A stretch of DNA of 64,000 nucleotides from Streptomyces xinghaiensis S187 (GTDB lineage Bacteria; Actinomycetota; Actinomycetes; Streptomycetales; Streptomycetaceae): the NCBI RefSeq assembly GCF_000220705.2, contig NZ_CP023202.1:2108001-2172000 (forward strand), written 5' to 3'. Positions 1-7,069 of this stretch are shown in pieces (the first letter of the stretch is position 1; every line of letters starts with the position of its first letter). Made by a program: the position numbers and the translations under genes. The notes under the pieces are model-generated. The model did no database searches, was not told where the DNA came from, and saw nothing but the letters and a program-made list of their open reading frames with translations.

Positions 1-100
1 GTCCGAGCCGCCGGGGACCCGCCACCCGGCGGGTTCCGGGCTGACGCTGCCCCCGCGCTCCGTCCAGCTGTTCCGGGTGCTGCACGGGCCCGGGGCCTGA
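1..100 (+). CDS. C-terminal fragment of an upstream gene (possibly a glycosidase)
   Basis: An open frame runs from the window edge (first full codon at base 2) to a TGA at 98-100 and encodes 32 residues ending in LTLPPRSVQLFRVLHGPGA. The pattern 'LTLPPRSV' followed by a short hydrophobic strand resembles the last beta-strand of many glycoside hydrolases (for example the closing beta-sandwich of arabinofuranosidases). That assignment is only a resemblance, since the catalytic part lies outside the window. The gene is on the same strand as the following exporter but separated by 180 bp, so it is probably a separate unit. Confidence 0.4.
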   Translation, partial: SEPPGTRHPAGSGLTLPPRSVQLFRVLHGPGA

Positions 101-266
101 CGGGGCGGCACGGCCGCACGGTCGCACCACTGCGGGCCGCCCGCCCGCCGCGGATCCCGCCGGCACCGGCCGTTCCGCCGGCGACGGCAGCCCCGGCGGC
201 CCTCGCGGCTCCCGGACAGCTTTGGCCATGACCGAAAACCGGATGAGACCTGTCAGTGACCCCCCG

Positions 267-272
267 TAGGCT
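267..272 (+). promoter_or_regulatory. Candidate -10 box of the exporter operon
   Basis: TAGGCT fits the actinomycete -10 pattern TANNNT. It lies 8 nt before ATG 281 and 5 nt before GTG 278, and no Shine-Dalgarno is visible, so a leaderless or nearly leaderless transcript is likely. TGAGAC at 244-249 is a weak -35 at 17-bp spacing. Confidence 0.4.
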
Positions 273-280
273 CGCCCGTG

Positions 281-2446
281 ATGCCTCCTCCCACCGATTC
301 CGCCGCATCCACCACCGCCACCGCGGCCCCGGCCATCCGGACGGAACTGCGGACTCCGGACAGCCGCCCGGGGCCCGCGGTGAGCGCCGGGAAGCCGCCG
401 GCCCCGCGGAAGTCCACCGTGCGCACCCTGCTGCGGCTGTGGCCGTACGTCCGCCCGGTGCGGGCGCGGCTGTTCACGGCCGCCGGGGTCGCCGTCATCG
501 CCTCCTGCCTGGGCCTGCTCATCCCGCTCGTCCTCAAATGGATGGTGGACGGGCCGGTCGCCGCCCGGGATCCGGGCGGAGTCTGGCTCGGCGGCGGGCT
601 GCTCCTCATCCTGGGCATCACCGAGGCCGGGCTGTTCGGGCTGCGGCGCTGGCTGGTGGCCCGCCCGCTCGCCGGGGTCGAGGCCGCCATGCGCGCGAAC
701 CTCTACGGCCGCCTCCAGCGCCTGCCGGTCGCCTTCCACGACCACTGGCCGTCGGGCCAGCTGCTGTCCCGCGCCACCACGGACCTGCAGCTGCTCCGGA
801 TGTTCCTGGCCTTCCCGCTGACCTTCCTGCTGGTCAACTCGGTGACCATCCTGGTCGGCTGCGCGATCCTGCTGAGCCAGGAGTGGACGCTGGGGCTGGT
901 GCTGCTCGGGCCCGTCCTGCCGCTGGTGGTGCTGTGCTCGCTGTTCGAGGCCCGGTACTCCCTCGCCGCCCGTACCGCCCGCGACCAGGTGGGTGATCTG
1001 ACGACGGTCGTCGAGGAGGGCGTTCTCGGCATCCGTGTCGTCAAGGGCTTCGGACGGCACCGCAGCCAGGCCCGCGCCTTCCGCGAGCTGAGCCGCAAAC
1101 TGCGCGGCACCGAGCTGTACAAGGCGCGACTGCTCGCCGGGCTGCTCGCCGTCATCATGACGCTGCCCGAACTGGCGCTCGGGACGGCCCTGGTGCTGGG
1201 CACCCTGCAGGTGGCGGAGGGCACGCTGTCGGCGGGCACGCTGGTGGCCTTCCTGTCGACGGCGCTGGCGCTGCGCTGGCCGGTGGAGTCCATCGGCTTC
1301 CTGCTGGCGATGAGCCAGGACTCGGCCACGGCCACCGAACGCCACTTCGAGGTGGTGGACACCCCGCTCCCCCGGGACACCGCGCTTCCCCGCGACGCCG
1401 CCGCAACGGACGGAGCCACGGGCGCGGCGGGCCGCGGCGGGCCGGCTCCCGCTCCCGGCCCTCTCCCCGGACCCGGCGCGGAGGAGAACCGGCCGCCCGG
1501 GGACACCGCGCCCGGCCGGTCCCGGGGCGGCGCCGCGTCCCCGTCCCTCTCCGGAGCCCCCGACGGCGGACTGCGGTTCGAGGGCGTCGAGTTCCGCTAC
1601 CCCGACGCCCCGGCCGGCACCCCCGCCACCCTCCGCGGCGTCGATCTGCACATCCGCCCCGGCGAGACCATGGCCCTGGTCGGGGCCACCGGCAGCGGCA
1701 AGACGACGCTCACCGCCCTCGTCCCCCGGCTCTACGAGGTGACCGGCGGCCGGATCACCCTGGACGGCACCGACATCACCCGGCTGCCGAGGACCCGGCT
1801 CCGGGAGCTGATCGCCGTCGCCTTCGAGGACCCGACCCTCTTCTCCGCGACCGTCGGCGAGAACGTCCTGATGGGTGCGGACGGCGCCGGGGAGGCGGAG
1901 CTGAACCGCGCCCTGGAGGTCGCGCAGGCGGAGTTCGCGCACGCCCTGCCGCACGGGGTCCGCACCCAGGTCGGCGAGCAGGGCCTGAGCCTCTCCGGCG
2001 GTCAGCGGCAGCGGCTCGCGCTGGCCCGGGCCGTGGTCGGCGAACCGCGCTTCCTCGTGCTGGACGATCCGCTCTCCGCCCTCGACGTGCACACCGAGGC
2101 CCTGGTCGAGGCGGCGCTGCGGCGCATCCTCACCGGCACCACGGCCCTGGTCGTCGCCCACCGCCCGTCGACCGTGCTGCTCGCCGACCGGGTCGCCCTG
2201 CTGTCCGGCGGGCGGATCACCGCCGTCGGCACCCACCAGGAACTGCTGCGCCGCGACCCGGAGTACCGCACGCTGATGTCCGGCGACCCGCAGGACCCGG
2301 CCCCCGGCGACGGCACCCCGGCCGGCGCTCCGGCCGGCGGTGCGCACGGCACCGGCCCCGGCGGCGAGACCACGGGCGGCCCGCCCGGCACCGCTTCCCC
2401 GACCCGCCGCAGCCCCGCCGGGGCGGATGGAGGTACCCCCCGATGA
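281..2446 (+). CDS. ABC exporter subunit 1 (TMD-NBD), degenerate ATP-site half
   Basis: A half-size type IV ABC exporter of 721 residues: a membrane domain of about six helices (roughly residues 60-345), a Pro/Gly-rich linker (about 365-425), then the nucleotide-binding domain. Walker A is GATGSGKTT (about 468), the signature is LSGGQ (about 571), and the switch His is in VVAHRP. The residue after Walker B is Asp (LVLDD, about 596) where a catalytic Glu is expected. Such a half normally pairs with a partner with an intact Glu, and the next gene supplies one. The stop overlaps the next start (ATGA). A GTG directly before the ATG is an alternative start. The substrate cannot be read from sequence; drug or lipid export is typical of the family. 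Confidence 0.9.
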   Translation: MPPPTDSAASTTATAAPAIRTELRTPDSRPGPAVSAGKPPAPRKSTVRTLLRLWPYVRPVRARLFTAAGVAVIASCLGLLIPLVLKWMVDGPVAARDPGGVWLGGGLLLILGITEAGLFGLRRWLVARPLAGVEAAMRANLYGRLQRLPVAFHDHWPSGQLLSRATTDLQLLRMFLAFPLTFLLVNSVTILVGCAILLSQEWTLGLVLLGPVLPLVVLCSLFEARYSLAARTARDQVGDLTTVVEEGVLGIRVVKGFGRHRSQARAFRELSRKLRGTELYKARLLAGLLAVIMTLPELALGTALVLGTLQVAEGTLSAGTLVAFLSTALALRWPVESIGFLLAMSQDSATATERHFEVVDTPLPRDTALPRDAAATDGATGAAGRGGPAPAPGPLPGPGAEENRPPGDTAPGRSRGGAASPSLSGAPDGGLRFEGVEFRYPDAPAGTPATLRGVDLHIRPGETMALVGATGSGKTTLTALVPRLYEVTGGRITLDGTDITRLPRTRLRELIAVAFEDPTLFSATVGENVLMGADGAGEAELNRALEVAQAEFAHALPHGVRTQVGEQGLSLSGGQRQRLALARAVVGEPRFLVLDDPLSALDVHTEALVEAALRRILTGTTALVVAHRPSTVLLADRVALLSGGRITAVGTHQELLRRDPEYRTLMSGDPQDPAPGDGTPAGAPAGGAHGTGPGGETTGGPPGTASPTRRSPAGADGGTPR

Positions 2447-4437
2447 CCGCCCCGGCCTCCGAACGCGCCGCCGACGATCCCGGACGGTCCGGCGACGGCC
2501 GGTCCGCGACCGCCGCTCCCCCGGCCCCGCCCGCCGGCACCACAGCCGCCGGCGCCCCGGCCGCCGACGCGGAGGCCACACCGCCGCCGGGCTCCGCGGG
2601 ACCGGCGGAGCCCGGCCCGGCCGGCGCACCGGACGCCGCCGAGGCCCCCGACTCCTTCGACCGCGACACCCTGCCCGCCCCCGGGGGCGCCGCCCGGTCC
2701 CTGCTCCGCTCGCTGCTGCGGCCCAGCCGCGGCCGGGTGGCCGTCGCGGCCGTCCTGCTGCTGCTCAAGGAGGCGGCGGTCCAGGCGGGGCCGCTGCTCG
2801 TCGCGGTCGCCATCGACCACGCCGTCCCCGCGCTCCGCTCCGACGACTACGGCCCGCTGACGGCCGTGGCGGTGGCCTATCTGCTCTGCTCCCTGGTCTC
2901 CGGCGGCTTCCAGTACGCCTACGTCCTGCTCGCCGCCCGGATCAGCCAGGACGTGCTGCTCGACCTCCGCGGCCGGATCTTCCGGCACGCGCAGGCGCTG
3001 AGCCTGGACTTCCACGAGCGCTACACCTCCGGCCGCCTCATCTCCCGGGCCACCACGGATGTGGAGTCGCTGCGCGAGCTGCTGAACGAGGGGCTGGAGG
3101 AGCTGCTGAGCGTCGCCCTCTCGGTGGTCTACATCTCCGCGCTGCTGCTCTACCTGGACCTGGGCCTGGGCGCCGCCGCGGTGCTCTCCTTCGGTCCGCT
3201 GTATCTGCTGATCCGCCGCTTCCGGCGCCGTTCCGAGGTGGTGTACGCCAAGCGCTCGACGGCGATCGCCCGGGTGATCGTGAAGTTCGCGGAGACGATG
3301 AACGGGATCCGCCCGGTGCAGGCCTTCCGCCGCGAGACGGCCAACGACCGGGAGTTCCGCGAGCTCAACCACCGGCACGAGCGGGTCAACGGCGACGCGA
3401 TCCTGGAGATGGCCCGCTATGTGGTCTCCTCCCGGCTGGTCGCCAACACGGTCGTGGCCGCGATCGTCCTCTGGGGCGCCCACCGGGTGGCGTCGGGCGG
3501 TCTGGCGCTCGGCGTGCTCGCCGCCGCCGTGCTCTATCTGCGGCGGCTCTACGACCCGATCGACCGGCTCGGGATGTTCCTCAACTCCTACCAGTCGGCG
3601 GCCGCTTCGCTGGAGAAGATCGCCGGTCTGCTGGCCCAGCGCCCCACCGTCCCGGAGCCGGCCGAGCCCCGGCCGCTGCCCGCGCGTCCGTCCGGCCGGC
3701 CCGGCCGGGAGGTCGTCTTCGACGGGGTGTCCTTCGCGTACCGCACCGGTGGCGAGGTGCTGCCGCGCTTCGGCCTCACCCTGGCGGCGGGCAGTACGAC
3801 GGCCGTGGTCGGCGCCACCGGCGCGGGCAAGTCCACGCTCGCCAAGCTGCTCGCCCGCTTCTACGACCCGACCGCCGGGCGCGTCCTGCTCGACGGTGTC
3901 GATCTGCGGGATCTCGGCGGGACGGAGCTGCGGCGCGGTGTGGTGATGGTGACCCAGGAGGCGTTCCTGTTCTCCGGCACCGTGGCCGAGAACATCGCCC
4001 TCGGCCGCCCCGACGCGAGCCGCGCCGAGGTGGAGCGGGCCGCCCGGGCCATCGGCGCCCACGACTTCATCGCCGCGCTGCCGGAGGGCTACGACACGGA
4101 CGTCCGCAAGCGCGGCGGCCGGATCTCGGCGGGCCAGCGGCAGCTGGTGGCCTTCGCCCGCGCGCTGCTGGCCGATCCGGCGGTGCTGATCCTGGACGAG
4201 GCGACGTCCTCGCTCGACATCCCCGGGGAGCGGGCCGTCCAGCGGGCCATGGACACGGTGCTCCGGGGCCGCACGGCGGTGGTGATCGCGCACCGGCTGT
4301 CCACGGTGGAGATCGCGGACCGGGTGCTCGTCATGGCGGGCGGCCGGATCGTGGAGGACGGCACCCCGGAGGAACTCATCGGCGGCGAGGGGCGGTTCGC
4401 GGAGCTCCACCGGGCGTGGCTGGAAAGCCTCGCCTGA
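2443..4437 (+). CDS. ABC exporter subunit 2 (TMD-NBD), catalytic half
   Basis: A 664-residue half-transporter, translationally coupled to the preceding subunit by a 4-bp overlap. An Ala/Pro-rich N-terminal tail of about 80 residues precedes the membrane domain (about 85-390) and the nucleotide-binding domain. Walker A is GATGAGKST, Walker B is LILDEATSSLD with the catalytic Glu at about 586, and the switch His is in VIAHRLSTV. Its signature motif is altered to ISAGQ (about 561) instead of LSGGQ. The altered signature faces subunit 1's Asp-type Walker B, so the heterodimer has one consensus and one degenerate ATP site, as in TM287/288 or TmrAB. The role is an exporter in the cytoplasmic membrane; the substrate is unknown. 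Confidence 0.9.
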   Translation: MTAPASERAADDPGRSGDGRSATAAPPAPPAGTTAAGAPAADAEATPPPGSAGPAEPGPAGAPDAAEAPDSFDRDTLPAPGGAARSLLRSLLRPSRGRVAVAAVLLLLKEAAVQAGPLLVAVAIDHAVPALRSDDYGPLTAVAVAYLLCSLVSGGFQYAYVLLAARISQDVLLDLRGRIFRHAQALSLDFHERYTSGRLISRATTDVESLRELLNEGLEELLSVALSVVYISALLLYLDLGLGAAAVLSFGPLYLLIRRFRRRSEVVYAKRSTAIARVIVKFAETMNGIRPVQAFRRETANDREFRELNHRHERVNGDAILEMARYVVSSRLVANTVVAAIVLWGAHRVASGGLALGVLAAAVLYLRRLYDPIDRLGMFLNSYQSAAASLEKIAGLLAQRPTVPEPAEPRPLPARPSGRPGREVVFDGVSFAYRTGGEVLPRFGLTLAAGSTTAVVGATGAGKSTLAKLLARFYDPTAGRVLLDGVDLRDLGGTELRRGVVMVTQEAFLFSGTVAENIALGRPDASRAEVERAARAIGAHDFIAALPEGYDTDVRKRGGRISAGQRQLVAFARALLADPAVLILDEATSSLDIPGERAVQRAMDTVLRGRTAVVIAHRLSTVEIADRVLVMAGGRIVEDGTPEELIGGEGRFAELHRAWLESLA

Positions 4438-4473
4438 GGCGGGGCAGCGGCACATCAGGCGAAGCTTTTCGGC

Positions 4474-4499
4474 CACGGCGGCCGGCCCCGGCCGCCGTG
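4474..4499 (+). terminator. Hairpin after the ABC exporter operon
   Basis: CACGGCGGCCGG (4474-4485) and CCGGCCGCCGTG (4488-4499) form a 12-bp perfect inverted repeat 37 bp after the exporter stop. There is no T run, as is common for Streptomyces terminators, so the call rests on the stem and position. Confidence 0.5.
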
Positions 4500-4801
4500 C
4501 CGCCGGCCGCGAGCCGACCACTCCGCGCCTCGCGATCCGCCGCGCGGCGCCCGCCCGTTGCCTGTCGGTTTCTCGCCGATGTCCGGTCGGCTTGCCACAC
4601 CTTCTGCATGTTTCCAGCCGACTTCCTTCCGCTTTCCGTCGGGACTCGCCCCCGCCTCACCGACTGTCCGCTATCCGGCAGTCCATTTTTCGCTCACCGG
4701 ACAGATTCCGGCCAAATTGTTGACGCGCTCCTGACATTTGGCCCTACCGGCTGAGACGCTGTGACCGGCCGATCGGCCCGCTCCCCCCCCACACACCATC
4801 T

Positions 4802-4819
4802 CGGCAGTGCGCACTGCCG
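4802..4819. promoter_or_regulatory. 18-bp perfect palindrome upstream of the M4 protease
   Basis: CGGCAGTGCGCACTGCCG is self-complementary over 18 bp and lies 93 bp before the protease start. It could be an operator for a dimeric regulator or a short leader stem. Confidence 0.4.
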
Positions 4820-4912
4820 CGCACCGCCGTGCTCCACCGGCCGGCCCACCCAGCCCGCCGGATCTCCCGGCCGTACACCCACCCAGTGACGGCCGCAGTC
4901 GAAGGAGACCGT

Positions 4913-6913
4913 GTGAGACCCACCCCCCGTGCCGCGCGCCGCAGATCCGCGGCCTGCGCCCTGATCACCACGGCCGCGATGCTCGCCGTCGGCGTCCAGG
5001 CGTCCCCCGCCTCCGCCGCGCCGCCCCGTCCCGACAAGGACGCCCTGCCCGTCTCCCTCTCCCCCGCCGAGCGGGCGGAGCTGATCCAGGACGCCGAAGC
5101 CGACGCGCCGGAGACCGCCGGCACGCTGAAACTCGGCGCCAAGGAGAAGCTGCGCGTCCGGGACGTCGTCCAGGACCGGGACGGCACCACCCACACCCGC
5201 TACGAACGCACCTACGCCGGACTGCCCGTCCTCGGCGGCGACCTCGTCGTCCACGAGGCCAAGGGCGGCAAGCACGAAGGCGTCACCAAGGCGACCAAGG
5301 CGACCATCAAGGTCCCCACCACCCGCGCCGAGGTCTCCGCCACCACCGCCAAGAAGAGCGCCCTCACCACCGCCAAGGACGAAGCCGGAGCCAAGGCCAA
5401 GGCGGCCGAGGCCCCCCGCAAGGTCATCTGGGCCGCCGACGGCAACCCCGTCCTGGCGTGGGAGACCGTCACCGGCGGGCTCCAGGAGGACGGCACCCCC
5501 AACGAACTCCACGTCGTCACCGACGCCACCACCGGCAAGGAACTCCACAGCTGGCAGGGCGTCCACCAGGGCACCGGCAACAGCCAGTACGCCGGACGGG
5601 TCACCATCGGCACCGCCCCCTCGTACACGCTGACCGACACCGGGCGCGGCGACCACAAGACCTACGACATGAACAACGGCACCAGCGGCTCGGGGTCCCT
5701 CTTCACCGACGCCGACGACGTCTGGGGCGACGGCACCCCGGGCCACCGCCAGACCGCCGCCGTCGACGCCCACTACGGCGCCGCGGTGACCTGGGACTAC
5801 TACAAGGAAGTCCACGGCCGCAGCGGCATCAAGGGCGACGGCGTGGGTGCCCGCACCCGCGTCCACTACGGCAACGCCTACGTCAACGCCTTCTGGCAGG
5901 ACTCCTGCTTCTGCATGACCTACGGCGACGGCGACGGCAACGCCAAGCCGCTCACCTCGCTCGACGTCGCCGCGCACGAGATGACCCACGGCGTCACCTC
6001 CGCCACCGCCAACCTCACCTACAGCGGTGAGTCCGGCGGCCTCAACGAGGCGACCTCCGACATCTTCGCCGCCGCCGTCGAATTCCACGCCGGCAACGCC
6101 CAGGACCCGGCCGACTACCTCGTCGGCGAGAAGATCGACATCCGGGGCAACGGCACCCCCCTGCGCTACATGGACAAGCCCTCCCGGGACGGCAGTTCGA
6201 AGGACTACTGGTACTCGGGCATCGGCAACGTCGACGTCCACTACTCCTCCGGACCGGCCAACCACTTCTTCTACCTGCTCTCCGAGGGCAGCGGCGCCAA
6301 GGAGATCAACGGCGTCCAGTACGACAGCCCCACCTCGGACGGCCTCCCGGTCACCGGCATCGGCATCGCCAACGCCGAGAAGATCTGGTTCAAGGCGCTG
6401 ACGGAGTACATGACCTCCAGCACCAACTACGCCCGCGCCCGCACCGCCACCCTGCAGGCCGCCGCCGACCTCTTCGGCGCCGACAGCGCGGCGTACGAAG
6501 CGGTGGGCCACGCCTGGGCCGGCGTCAACGTCGGCACCCGTCCCGGAGACGGGGGCGGCGGCACCGGCGAGACCTACGAGACCACGGACGACGTCGCCAT
6601 CCCGGACGCCGGCTCGGCCGTCACCTCGTCCCTCGCCATCAGCGGCCGGAGCGGCAACGCCCCGTCGGACCTCCGGGTCGGCGTGGAGATCGTCCACACC
6701 TACCGCGGCGACCTCGTCATCGATCTGATCGCGCCGGACGGCACGTCCTACCGGCTGAAGGGAGCCGACTCCTGGGACTCCGCCGACGACGTCAGCGAGA
6801 CCTACACCGTGAACGCCTCCTCGGAGAGCGCCAACGGCACCTGGAAGCTCAGCGTCCGGGACAGCTACGCCCGGGACACCGGCTACATCGACAGCTGGAA
6901 GCTGACCTTCTGA
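4913..6913 (+). CDS. Secreted M4 (thermolysin-family) metalloprotease with P-domain
   Basis: A 666-residue extracellular zinc endopeptidase. GTG 4913 is chosen because GAAGGAG sits 5 nt upstream and the product then begins with a clean signal peptide (Arg-rich n-region, hydrophobic core, ASPASA cut site). A propeptide (FTP/PepSY type, about 40-200) precedes the catalytic domain. The zinc motif HEMTH has His355, Glu356 and His359; the third ligand is Glu379 in NEATSD; the transition-state His is about 451. The last ~115 residues form a P (proprotein convertase) beta-sandwich, common in Streptomyces M4 enzymes. It is followed by a strong hairpin and faces glgP convergently. Extended upstream starts exist but would spoil the signal peptide. 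Confidence 0.93.
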   Translation: MRPTPRAARRRSAACALITTAAMLAVGVQASPASAAPPRPDKDALPVSLSPAERAELIQDAEADAPETAGTLKLGAKEKLRVRDVVQDRDGTTHTRYERTYAGLPVLGGDLVVHEAKGGKHEGVTKATKATIKVPTTRAEVSATTAKKSALTTAKDEAGAKAKAAEAPRKVIWAADGNPVLAWETVTGGLQEDGTPNELHVVTDATTGKELHSWQGVHQGTGNSQYAGRVTIGTAPSYTLTDTGRGDHKTYDMNNGTSGSGSLFTDADDVWGDGTPGHRQTAAVDAHYGAAVTWDYYKEVHGRSGIKGDGVGARTRVHYGNAYVNAFWQDSCFCMTYGDGDGNAKPLTSLDVAAHEMTHGVTSATANLTYSGESGGLNEATSDIFAAAVEFHAGNAQDPADYLVGEKIDIRGNGTPLRYMDKPSRDGSSKDYWYSGIGNVDVHYSSGPANHFFYLLSEGSGAKEINGVQYDSPTSDGLPVTGIGIANAEKIWFKALTEYMTSSTNYARARTATLQAAADLFGADSAAYEAVGHAWAGVNVGTRPGDGGGGTGETYETTDDVAIPDAGSAVTSSLAISGRSGNAPSDLRVGVEIVHTYRGDLVIDLIAPDGTSYRLKGADSWDSADDVSETYTVNASSESANGTWKLSVRDSYARDTGYIDSWKLTF

Positions 6914-7009
6914 CGCCGGGCCGGCAGGAGCGCGTGCGGCGTGTCCGGCGGCGCGCGGCCGCTTCCTGACAGCCCTTCCCGTCCCTCCCGTCCGTTCCTC
7001 ACGGCGGAG

Positions 7010-7057
7010 CACCGGTGTGCCGGTGCGGTGTCCCGGCACCGCACCGGCACACCCGTG
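7010..7057. terminator. Large hairpin between convergent M4 protease and glgP
   Basis: Arms 7010-7030 and 7037-7057 are complementary over 21 bp with one mismatch, loop TCCCGG. It lies 97 bp past the protease stop and 13 bp past the glgP stop, so it can serve as terminator for both strands. Confidence 0.75.
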
Positions 7058-7069
7058 CCGCGCGGTCCG

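Larger units (their letters stand above)
4438..4912. other. 475-bp intergenic region upstream of the M4 protease
   Basis: No convincing gene. It holds a hairpin just after the exporter operon (4474-4499), a less G+C-rich stretch (about 4560-4740), a possible -35 TTGACG at 4720-4725, a 12-bp palindrome GGCCGATCGGCC (4767-4778), an 18-bp palindrome (4802-4819) and the protease ribosome-binding site GAAGGAG (4901-4907). Confidence 0.6.

Noticed and set aside
2002..4521. Long minus-strand open frame (839 codons) opposite the exporter genes
   Set aside because: It is antisense to two well-supported transporter genes, has unbalanced composition and no domain resemblance. In G+C-rich DNA such frames arise by third-position bias.
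4717..4749. TTGACG-based promoter for the M4 protease
   Set aside because: TTGACG is a fair -35, but the -10 candidates at 17-18 bp spacing (CCTACC or CTACCG) are poor, so no full promoter is claimed.
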